Assembly: GCA_026008535.1 (NCBI GenBank) | Contig: BRKX01000010.1 | Span: 1,873,001-1,937,000, forward strand | DNA length: 64,000 nt | Direction: 5' to 3' | From: Perilla frutescens | Taxonomy: Eukaryota; Streptophyta; Magnoliopsida; Lamiales; Lamiaceae | Shown here: positions 47,481 through 58,055 of the stretch, piece by piece | Numbering within the stretch: position 1 is the first letter of the stretch | How the letters are laid out: each line of letters begins with the position of its first letter | Translations under genes and position numbers: made by a program | The notes under the pieces: generated by a model | What the model saw: only the letters and a program-made list of their open reading frames with translations | The model's database searches: none | Told to the model about the DNA's origin: nothing

Positions 47481-48503
47481 GGTGAAACATATTCTAAGGT
47501 CCCTGTACTCTCATGCTTTAATTCGTTAGGTCCTCGTACTATTTTTTTATTTTAGTAGGCCCTTTTACTTTGATAATTCATTTTCTCAAATCCCCGTACT
47601 TTTATATTTAATTTTGATAAATCCTCATACATTTTTTTTTTATTTTATAAGTCCTTCTACTTTTATGTTCGATATCACCAAGTCCTTATTCAATGGAACT
47701 AACAAAGTGATTAACCTTTTCATTACTTTATATAATATTTTAGTTATTTATATATTTGTTTATATTATTTATTTATGCATATATATATATATATATGATT
47801 TATAATATGTGAGTTGATGTAGTAATATATTTAAAATAAAGTTATTATGATCAAGACGTGCATATAATCAAAGTTTACACAAATGAGATATTAATTGCAT
47901 TCGAAAATTCAAACATCTTAATTTTTGAAATTTTAGAGCTAATTTATTATTAAATAAAAAAAATAGAAGCTTCAATGAATGTAAATATGTATTACGTACT
48001 AGTAGAATGGTTTGTATTCAATGAATTCAAAAATATTTAATATTTCCTTGAATTTAAACATGTATTAAAAAAAATACAAAGCAACTGTAAATAATTTATA
48101 ATAGTTTTAATATTTTTTGTCTCTATTTCTTCACCGTCATAATATATTTTACATGATTTTTTTAGATGAACATGTGTTCAATTTAGATTATGATATATTT
48201 TTTAATTATTTCATCAAAGCCTCATTAGTATTTTTTTATATAAATTGGGTAGGTTAAATAACAAAAAAAATAATTAATTTGTTGGTTTAATTAAATGAAG
48301 ACTTAATAATATCAAATATAGAAGTAGAAGGACTTATTAAAACAAAAAAATTGTAGAAGGATCTCTCAAAACAAAATAAAAATGTACAAGGACTTGAAAA
48401 AATGTATTAGAAAAGTACAAGGACTTACGAAATCAAAAAAAATTGTATAGGGACCTATCGAAACAAAACATAAAAGTGTAAGGACCTAAGAATGTGTTTT
48501 GCG
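47481..48503. mobile_element. Mutator-type non-autonomous element with long inverted ends
   Basis: The 10-bp gaactgtata flanks both sides (47471-47480, 48504-48513). The left arm (ggtccctgtac, ggtcctcgtac, aagtccttctac) and right arm (gtagaaggac, gtacaaggac, tatagggacc) form an inverted pair made of repeated 'price-tag' blocks of about 35-40 bp. The interior is AT-rich without a transposase. Confidence 0.82.
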
Positions 48504-49389
48504 GAACTGTATATGAGAAATATAAATGAATCTCCACCATACAATCTTTTATTTTAAAAGCCAAAATTAGTTAAACATAAGTCAAAATGGTGGTGGCATT
48601 CCTGTAATTTATAAGATAAATAAATCCCGGCAATTGAGCAAAAGGGCAAAATCGTATAAGAAAACTAAAATTTTTAAAAACTTTAAACCATAATTTACTT
48701 TTTTTCCCCTTCTAATTTACACAAATAATATAACAAATTAATTAAAACTCTTTTTACACTTTCATTTAAGATCCACTTGACATACCTCAACAAGTTGTTA
48801 TATTATATATGCATCAAATTATAATTAAACTTCAAGTAGTTGAACTTGAAGGCTACAAATGATAATATTGTTGAATTTCTAAGCTTAAAACAGAAAATCA
48901 AATTGACAGCAAATAGGCAATTTGATTAATTATGGGCTCTCCATGATTTGGTGCGCAAGACGATGTTTATTATAAATAAATTGATATAGGTTTCAATAAA
49001 TAAATAAATGGTCTAAAAGTCAATTGATGAAGTAGGAATTAGTTATTACTGCATGCATACATACATACATATATACATACATATATTGATATATATATAT
49101 ATATGTATATAAATTGTGTCTCGATCATTACACAAAAACTATAATATCTTTTAAGAAATGTTGGAAATGGGTATACATAGTTCACCACAAGAAATATATA
49201 TTATTTATATAAATTGTTTTAGTAAGTCAGCTTTATATTATATTCGAAGACGGCCATGTCATGAACTTTCGTTGGTCAGCACAAGCTAGCTACCTTCATA
49301 TATATAGATACATATTTTTTTTATTCAAAGAATATAATTAAATATATTATTTAAATCTCGTGAAACTCTGCCAGTTGCTTCTTCAACAT

Positions 49390-49396
49390 TATAAAT
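49390..49396 (+). promoter_or_regulatory. TATA box of S7
   Basis: TATAAAT lies 49 bp before the ATG in the same context as in S5 and S6 (ttataaatggttaagatctc). Confidence 0.65.
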
Positions 49397-49438
49397 GGTT
49401 AAGATCTCATTCACCAAAATATCTTAATGCAAAATAAA

Positions 49439-49547
49439 ATGGAATCCATGATCAATGGGCATGAACTCTCCCCTCTCGCCATGAATGCTGGAGATGGACC
49501 TCTTAGTTATGTCAAAAACTCCTCCTACCAGGTATATACCTATATTC

Positions 49548-49628
<81 letters not shown>

Positions 49629-51799
49629 CGTATATCATGATCAACAACTTAAAAAATATTGCTGAATAACACCTGTGTTCACTATTTCAATCCTTAGAGC
49701 ACTTAACGTTCTTGATTATTTATTTATTTATTTTTGCAGAGAGGAGTATTAGATGTTGCAAAGCCAATCATCGAAGAAGAAATCGCCAAAAAATTAGAGA
49801 TTTCAAGCAATCAAAATGCCTTCTGCATTGCTGATTTCGGCTGCTCAACCGGTAACAACTCGTTTCCGGCAACGGAGATAATCATCGAAGCGATCAAACA
49901 AAAACACGAATCCTCAAACCTTAAAATCCCAGAATTCCACGTGTTCTTCAACGACGTCGTCACCAACGATTTCAACACCCTTTTCTGCTCACTCCCACCT
50001 AACCGGAACTACACCGTAGCTGCAGTGCCCGGAGACTTCCACCGCCGCCTGCTGCCGCCGTCGTCCGTCCACTTTGCTTACTCATCTTGGTCGCTCCACT
50101 GGCTGTCGGAGGTGCCGAAGGCGGTGGAGGACAGCGATTCTCCTGCTTGGAACGGAGGAGAGATAATGTATCGAAGAGAGAGAAAGGAGGTTTGTGATGC
50201 TTATTTGGATCAATTTGGGAGGGATGTTGAGTCATTCTTGAAGTGCAGGGCGGTAGAAATGGTGGATGGAGGGCTCATGGCCCTTCTACTTCCCGGAGTT
50301 CCGGCGTATTGGAACTCGGAAAAAGAATACACGCTGGCCTCCGTCACCGAACCTCTCCGACGTAGCCTCATAGACATGGCAAAAAAGGTAAGTACGCAAT
50401 CACCGTCTTCGTATTACATTACATGTTTCTCTATCATCGATGCATATTCTGCTGGAATTCCCGGTTCGGGTTTTGGTTTCGTTTAATATATATGTAATTT
50501 ATTTTATTATTGATGAGTTATATCGATCTAAGATTCGAGAAAAAATTAAATTAGTTATCTATTTATTAGGAGTAAAAAACTTGAAAGATTTTATTTATTT
50601 ATTTACGAGGTTAGGGTTTAAATAATTAAAACTAGATTGACATAAGAATCAACAAATCACGTATATATTTTAATTTTTTATTTTTAAAAAAATTAATTCT
50701 AATAAAATTGTTTATTAAGATTAACTAGATAATTTTCTTCAAATTAATATAGAAATAATTTGAATATTTCAATAATTCAGTATGACATAATTAATTAAAT
50801 TGATAGTTATGTTTTTTTTTTTAATCTTTTCAAGTCTCCAAATTGATACTTATATGATATATATATCATGTTGCATTTACGAAGGATTATCATGCATGTG
50901 TCAAGAAAGCAAAAAAAAAAAAAGTCAACAACATAAAGTGTCGTAAACGAACTGAGTTGAGCCAAACACTTTAATGTTTAAGCTCGAGCTCGCTTCGATC
51001 TTTTTCCTCTTGTTCGAGCTTGGATCGAAAAATATTTGTCATGCTAGAATTCGGCTCGAGCTCAGCTTGTGAAATGTTCAAAAATTTACTAATCAAACCC
51101 AAACTAGAATGCTAAAAAAAACTCATTTAATTTACATATTCAAGTTGAGCTCAAATAAAAAAGCTTATTTAATTATCTGCTAGAAACATTTATAATATTC
51201 ATGAACATATTCGCGAATATGTTCGATTAAATCTGAGTTCAAATATGTTCACGAGTTCAAGCTCGATTCGGGGTTCGAGTTCCATTCATTTAGAAAACGA
51301 GCGAACTTCAAATCAGATTTTTTCAAGCAGAATTTCAAATAGCTCGCGAGCGACTCCAATCTGTTCGTTTACCACCCTAATAGCATAAAATAAAGATCAA
51401 TCTAAGTCATGACATTAATTGATAAGAAACATTAATTAATTATATGTATTTTCTCAGGGAAGATTGAGCGAGGCAAAAATAGACACGTTCAACATTCCAC
51501 ACTACTTCCCCACCCCACAGCAGTTGAAGGCAATACTTGAAAGAAGCCACAGTTTCACCATTGAAAGAGTGGAGATCCTAAACAACACTGGGAAATATAC
51601 CTTCCCCAACATCACAACTCGCATTGCATCTTTTAGAGCAGTCTTTGAAAGCATGCTAGCTCATCATTTTGGAGTCGAAATCATCGATGAATTGTTCGAC
51701 CTCTATGAAAAGAAACTCGCAGCCTCGCCGATTTTCAACAACATCAACTATGATAAAACCATCATAATTCTGGCTGTCCTTAAACGTACAATCGATTAA
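49439..51799 (+). CDS. SABATH-family carboxyl methyltransferase, copy S7 (intact)
   Basis: Exons are 49439-49531, 49740-50387 and 51458-51799, phase 0 throughout, 360 aa. Splice sites are CAG|gtatat, tgcag|AGA, AAG|gtaagt and ctcag|GGA; the second donor is the best of the array. Motifs are as in S6: Gln31, ADFGCSTGNN at 62-71, FFNDV near 100, GDFHRRLLPPSS at 129-140, SSWSLHWLS at 146-154. It ends LKRTID with a normal TAA, and AATAAA follows at 51871-51876. About 20 of 216 exon 2 residues differ from S6, clustered near residues 220-240. Intron 2 carries a hAT-like MITE. Together with a strong TATA context this is the best candidate for an expressed enzyme. Substrate unknown. Confidence 0.88.
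49547..49621. repeat. (AT)n(TG)n(AG)n compound microsatellite in S7 intron 1
   Basis: Three adjoining dinucleotide runs follow the exon 1 donor; the AG run is about 15 units. Confidence 0.92.
50936..51379. mobile_element. GAGCTCGAGC-type hAT-like MITE (family member 4)
   Basis: The left end is a degraded aagtgtcgtaaacga and the right end accaccctaa-type. The target copies are acaacata (50928-50935) and atagcata (51380-51387), 6 of 8. The interior has GCTCGAGCTCG and CTCGCGAGC words. It lies in intron 2 of S7, about 80 bp before the exon 3 acceptor. Confidence 0.72.
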
Positions 51800-54040
51800 C
51801 ATTCGAATACTGTCAGTATAGTATAGCATTATTATTTAAAAGTGCATTATGAGTAACGTAACCTTAAATTAATAAATTGTACACGTATATGTTACATACT
51901 TGAACTTTTAGAAAAACTTCAAAATTATCATTCATGACCTTTTAAGTAATTACATTCTAGTTCTTTGAAATGTCATGAACTTTGAAAACTGGAACAAATT
52001 TATGAGATGTGAGTCAAAATCTGGCAACCGAAAAATGACGTGCGGCTGGTATATATGAAATTTAACAAAAAATAAAAAAATTGATATGGAAAATTTTCCA
52101 AGCGGGGCGTAGATTGCGAAAATTAATAATATTATATATAATATTTTTATTGATTTTTATATATTTATTTAGTTTTGGAATCTTATGAAATCCAAAATTA
52201 AATAAAATATTTAAATAATAAAGATATTATTATATGATAAACATCAAAAGTCTTTGGCAATAAATAAATATCTTTCAAAAGATATGTATCAATTTTCAAC
52301 AGCCAATGAGATAGTGCCACATCAGCCCTAGATCTCTCTCCCTGCAACTGTAAATAGGGGTCTCCATATCAATTGAAAATCATATCATAAGTCATTTGAA
52401 GAGTTAAAAAATTTGAGAACTTCCATAAGTGAAATTCTCTCAAATATTCAAGGCGTTCTTATGGCATTCGAAGGCGTTCTTCACCAAATTCATTCCGAAG
52501 ATGACGTTTGATCCATAAGCAAGGCAGTCAAAGGCGTTCTTCATCAAAGTCATCCCGAAATTGGCGTTTGATCCGGAAACAAGGAGTCGGCCCTCCGAAT
52601 TAACGTTATCAAGTCCAAATACCTAGTCAAAGAAGATCGATGACACAAATCTTCCCCGAAAACTTCGAAGATAAAGTTCCAACAACAAGTCCGAGAAAAT
52701 CAAAGAAACAAATTTACTCTTGAAGATTTTAAAGACCGTTTGAAAATCAAGTTTTGAAAAGAAGAATCAGAGGAAAAATAGAGATTGGATCCATAAATTT
52801 ATATTTTTGATCCGAAATCATTTTATTGTACACTGTTTTGTGTTTTACTAAATTAAATACAAAAATTTGTGTTACACGGGGTACTGCTCGATCACCAAAT
52901 TTGATTTCTACTCTAGATTTGTTACAATTTTTGAAGTTCAGATACTAGAATATTTTCAAAATTTCACTAAATAATGATCATGTTAGGAAGTGCAATTAAT
53001 CCCAAGTGTATTGTAGTTGTATTAATTTTTTTTATTTTGTATATTAATTCATTAATGTTAATGTAGTCGGAAGCTATAATTTGAATAAAAATATAAAAAA
53101 ACAATTCTACTAACTCTTAAGAATAGAATTGTATTGAATAAAAAGAGTAGTTCTCCAAAACTTCATCAATCATCGACCACCTAAAATAGTAGGTATAATC
53201 TCCTATTTATACTATTAATTAAAATCCTAATAGAAATAAGATCGAACTCCTACATTAATTAAATAATCTAGATAAGAAAACAATTACAACCAAATTGAAA
53301 AGTCCCTTTTTATTCTAAATTCATATATATTGCATGTAAATGAGAGATGAGATAATGAACAAGTTTATGGTTAATTATGCAGTTAATTCAATCTTGAGTG
53401 CAAACACGTCCATTTTATACACTTGAGAGTGAGTGACACACATACCATGTGTCAGTCTCTGTGAATACGACCTTACTCACTAATATTTTACTATAATTTA
53501 CCACATATACTTGCAAGTCATATTTTTAGTGAAATAAAATATCGAACAACAAACATCACATTACATGCTTTACGAAACATAAGTTTGGCGCAAGATGCAA
53601 TAATTAACAATTTATCATACTAATTCCGAAGTAATTTAATCTCACAATTAATATGTCAACGTTTGATAAGTCAAATCAAAAAATAATTAAATACAAATAA
53701 TCTCCATTTATAAAATAAATTTTATAAATTATCATGACGTCTGACATCTTCATTTAGTTTTTTAGTAACCTCTAGCTAGTTTTAGTAAATAAATACTAAC
53801 ACACTACTTAATTATTTGTATTTTTATGAGTGTGACTGCTGCTTAAATCTTTTAAAACTAATTCATGAGCGTGAACCGTAGAATACGTACAAAGATTGAG
53901 AACTAAATTTAAAAAACTCTGCCATTTAATTACTTCCTAAATATAAAATACAATATACCTGTGTTGGAGCGGGAGATTATAAATGGTTAAGATCTGACCG
54001 GTGGAAATATTATACACCAAAAATATTAAGGCAAAATAAA
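51800..54040. repeat. Spacer D of the SABATH tandem repeat
   Basis: Partly homologous to spacers A-C near 51990-52110 and again at 52877-53040 and 53930-54040, with a TATAAAT relic at 53978-53984. It contains a solo LTR (52108-52876) and, at about 53400-53560, LTR-end-like wording on the minus strand ('gtgagtaaggtcgtattcac'). No gene seen. Confidence 0.65.
52108..52876. mobile_element. Solo LTR
   Basis: The 5-bp CGGGG flanks both sides (52103-52107, 52877-52881) and the paralogous spacers have an uninterrupted 'cacacggggtactg' there. The right end is GTGTTACA; the left starts CGTAGATTG, one base off the expected TG. A TATA-like 'ctgtaaataggggtc' near 52350 fits an LTR promoter. No internal coding region. 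Confidence 0.7.
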
Positions 54041-54062
54041 ATAGAATACACATATTTTTTGT

Positions 54063-54262
54063 GTCGGATCGGATCCTCCATGCCCTCCCGTATTATATTA
54101 CCTGTGTCATAATTAATTTTTTAATATATTTTAATTGGAAATGATGAACCCTAAATAAAAAATTAAATTAAATTAAATCATAATAAATTGAAAAAATAAT
54201 AAAAAAATAAACACATATTTGGCACAAAGATGTCAGAAGAGAATGGCACGAGGGATCTGATG
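54063..54262. mobile_element. Short inverted-repeat element in S8
   Basis: The ends 'ggatcggatcctccatgccc' and 'ggcacgagggatctgatg' are imperfect inverted copies around an AT-rich core. The target duplication is not clear. Confidence 0.4.
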
Positions 54263-55054
54263 TTGTATTATATTACATATTTTGTCTATTATCGATGTAC
54301 ATTATGTTGATTACATGTATGAGTCTGTTGGAATTGGTTGAATGGTTTGGGTTTTGGTTTAGTATAATATGTGTGGCTTCTTTTAATATTAATGAGTTCT
54401 ATTATTGATCTAAGATTCAGGAAAATAAATAAATTATATATCAGTTCTCAAGTAAGGACTTGATTTTTTTTTTTCATCAGTTTAGTGTTTAAATAATTAA
54501 AACTATATTAACATAAGATCAACAAAACTAAATCACGAATTTCGATTTTTAATTTTTTTAAATTAATTCTTATAAAATTGTTTGTTAAGGTTAACTAGAA
54601 ATTTCCTTAAAAAATAATATAGAGATAATTAAAATGAAATTAGAAACAAAATATTGATTTATCGTTTAATTCAATCATTCATATGACATGTATATAGTTC
54701 TGTTTTTTTCTCCTTCCAAGTCTCAAATTGATACCTATATCTCTTGTTTCATCACGGACAATATTACCATATGCGTCAATAAAATGAAAAAAGGTTGATG
54801 ATTTCATCATTGAAACACACAACATAACATAAAATAAAGATTAATCTATAAGTCAGTGACATTAATTGATTTGAAACGTGATTAATATGTATATATTTGC
54901 TCGGGGAAGATTGAGTGAAGCAAAAATAGACACGTTCAACATTCCATACTACTTCCCCACCCCATAATAGTTGAAGGCAATAGTTGAACGAAGTCACAAT
55001 TTCGCCATTAAAAAAGTGGAGATCATAAACAACACTGGGAAATATATCATTCCC

Positions 55055-55657
55055 TGAAGAAACTGAATTCTCGGTTCTGACAGAGTTGTGATCAAAGTTG
55101 TATCTAAAGTTAAAACAACTTTGAACATGCAGTAGAATATAGAAACACACAATGGATTGAAAAATTTCATGAGATTATATTTCAATAATCTCGCGAAGTG
55201 CCTCAGGGCGAAATATTCACTATGAATTTGTGAAATACAAAACACTACAAGTAAACTCTTACTAAACGTAAGACACTTTATCTCTTCCTTCGCAGAAGGT
55301 CTTAACTAATACTTGTAGAAAACTAATATCTCTTAATATAGATCTGGTATATCTCTATGGATTCGTATCTAACACTATACAACTGATTCCTATTTATACA
55401 CACTGATTACTTGATCTCTACTCATATATCTTGCACGAAAACCACTCCCTCCATCTCTCCTTGACTTTAGCCGCAAGCAACAAACTTCCCATAGATATAG
55501 GAACAACCACATCTTGGACTTTATTCTTCAAGACTTGGTCAAAACATATGTGCACTCATCTATTAATTTCTCCTGCATAATAAATCAAAGAAAGACAAAA
55601 AAAAAAAAAAAAAAAAAAACTATATTCAAAATAATAACAAACCAAACGGTTTCAACA
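55055..55657 (-). repeat. 3' LTR of the copia element
   Basis: 603 bp; differs from the other LTR by scattered transitions (for example aaactg for aaaccg, cagtag for cagcgg) and A-run length. The polypurine tract adjoins at 55659-55671. Confidence 0.9.
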
Positions 55658-56074
55658 ATCTCCCCCTTTTTGTCTTTCTTCCCAAAACAGCTTCAAGTAT
55701 GCAGCAAAGTCAAACATAATCTGAATTCCCCCTAAACATATACGAGGAACAAAAACGAACATCATTAAAACAAAACAATCACTCCCCCTGTCATGCAAAC
55801 TTCCCCAAACACAAAGATATCAACAACATATTCAAACATACTTAGATAACCATATGATATCATCAAAACAACTAAATATTAACAACAAAAGATCATCAAC
55901 AAAAGAAAGATCTTATCAGATCTGAAGCAAAAATATAAACAACAAAAGTATAGTTGTTAAGCATAGTTGTTTTAAAAAAAAAGAATTGAAATTGTTAGAG
56001 AAACTGTTTGATAAACATCAACCCAAAACTGCAACAGACTGCAGCCCTTCTTCCTTCTTCCTTCTTCCTTCCTT

Positions 56075-57988
56075 CTACTCCTCCTCCTCTTGCTCATCAG
56101 TTTCCTCCTCTTCACTTGCTGCTGCCCTTCTTCTGCCTCTGCTACTGCCTTCTCCACCAGTACCTCCCCCTTTTTGGGAAGAAAGAAGGCGCTGAAATAC
56201 TTTCCTTTGCTTGGCAAAGATCTCTATTTGGGCAGTGTAGAGGTCCATTTGTTCCTGCAAAACAAACACAGGAATAGAGCAAAGATGATCGGAAGATGGA
56301 GGAGCAGTTTCAGCAGCATCACTCCATGGAAGATCACGAGTCCTGGAATCAGCTAGAAAGGCTTTCTGGACAGTCTGGAGGACAGAACATCTCTCTTTGT
56401 TGCCTTAAACCCTTGGTCCAACAGCATGTTGTAAATGAGAGAGGGGACCACCAACTTCTTGTTGGACTTTGTCATGGCAATCTCGGCAATCAAATTGAAA
56501 ATATGTTGCCCTAAATTCACCTTTTCCCCCATATACACCTTATATAATAAGCAAACATGCTTGAATGGCACCATCGTTGAGTTAGAAGTAGGAATCCAGT
56601 TTGATACAGAAACTTTGTGAAGTGTAGAAAACAGTGATGTGAGAACTGAAGCAAGCCTATTTGGCTTCTTGTTGGCCACCCACAATTCAGCTTGGCCTCC
56701 AGTTAACACATCGGCCATCTTGGCCTCCAACTCCTCATCAACCTCCTCATCAGCTTCAACAACATTAGGTATTCCCAAAAATTTGTTAATCCTAGCCGGA
56801 GTAACTGTGAATACCTTCCCACGTACAAAAACTTTTCCATATTGCTTAGAGGCTTGATTTCCAAAGTCATGTGTCAAATTAGCATAGAAATATCTAACAA
56901 TTTTAGCAACATAGGGTTTTGCATAAGTAACACTGCCCAACACTTTTCTTTTTTTCAAAAACTCAACCAAATTATATCCAGAAAAATCTTTTAAATCAAC
57001 CGAACGATCATTCAAAATTTCCCTATTCTTGAAGAAATCCCAATTACGCTTAGCAAGATCAGAATAAAACAAGATAGAGTTAGCCTTTGATACCTCTAAG
57101 TCAGATTCTGAGTAGGCATCCTCCTCAGCTGGAGCAACACTCCGCTTAACTTTCTTTACAACTTTCCCACGAACTTTCGAAGGAGAAGAGAAGGACATTT
57201 TTCTCTTACCCTTCTTTGAGGCAACAATAGTCTCTTCAGCTCTTTTGCCTGTCTCGGAGTATGACCCATGTACAGAAAGAGTTTGTTCGCCCGAATCATT
57301 CTCTGACATTCTCCTCTTCACACTCCTCCTCCTCTTCGGCTTCACTGATGATCTCAATCGGCTCCACCGGAGTTCACGAGGAGCTTCCGATCATGTGAAG
57401 GCGCTTGGACCGTCTAGTCAGAGGAGCCTTTTTTGATTTGGTCGATTTTTTCTTGGGAGGAGTTCGTGTCGGAGTAGATTTTTTAGATACCTCCACCTGG
57501 GCTTCTTCTTCAATTTCAGAAAACGGAACCTCAATTGGACCTTCATTGTACGTGTTTCCTTCGTCGGAAGGAAAAAGCAGGTCGATTTGCTCTTCAGCAA
57601 GGACTGGAGTGTCGAGGACTTCTGGAGTATCAAAGGTCGACATAATCACTCCGTAAGGGGCTAGAATTATAGTCTGCTCTGGAGATGGTGAGACCGAGAA
57701 TGGTTGAACTGGAGAGGGCGCCGGTAGAGAGAGAGTTTTAGACTGAACTTCCGAACAACTTCCTAATTCGAGAGAAATCTCCATAGGAGCATTACCTCTA
57801 GAAGGAGATAGGAGGACTTTTGGACGGAGAACCGGAGTAGACTCCGGTGACAGAAAACGAAAAGGGTTAGAAATAATCGGTGGAGACAAAATTAGCTGCG
57901 GCGGGAAGGTTGCTAGATGACGGAGATAAGCAGAAGCTTCCGGATCACTTAACAGTTCTTATATTTGGCGCAGTTTGTCGGAATCCAT
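56075..57988 (-). pseudogene. Third gene of the copia element (putative plant transposon-protein / env-like region)
   Basis: ATG at 57988 (MDSDKLRQI) is followed by a TAA at 57959-57961, then an open frame to 57374 with a Pro/Ser-rich N-terminal part and a KK-rich stretch (RTPPKKKSTKSKK). A frame change leads to 57357-56353: a basic, Ser-rich region, then a globular domain with YSDLAKRNWDFFKNREI, KVFVRGKVFTVTPARINKF and LGQHIFNLIAEIAMTKSN. This matches my memory of the 'putative plant transposon protein' domain found in many plant retroelements. A further frame change gives a C-terminal coiled, Glu-rich tail (to 56075). No signal peptide or clear membrane span is seen, so envelope function is unproven. 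Confidence 0.65.
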
Positions 57989-58055
57989 GGCGGATGTGCT
58001 GGGCAAATTTTCGAGAAGGGTTAGGGAAGGCGAAAGGATTTTCTTGAATAGTGAA

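Larger units (their letters stand above)
45970..49438. repeat. Spacer C of the SABATH tandem repeat
   Basis: Homologous to A and B in patches (from about 46060 'ggataagagtcaaaatctga'). It is broken by two hAT MITEs, a CACTA-type left end (CACTACAAAAAAAAAA at 46915, no right end found) and a 1-kb Mutator element. 48500-49380 is AT-rich with ATAC repeats. No gene seen. Confidence 0.7.

Noticed and set aside
55972..56277. Short Pro/Ser- or Arg/Glu-rich frames on both strands
   Set aside because: The minus-strand one is the Glu-rich tail of the copia third gene; the + strand ones are its shadows.
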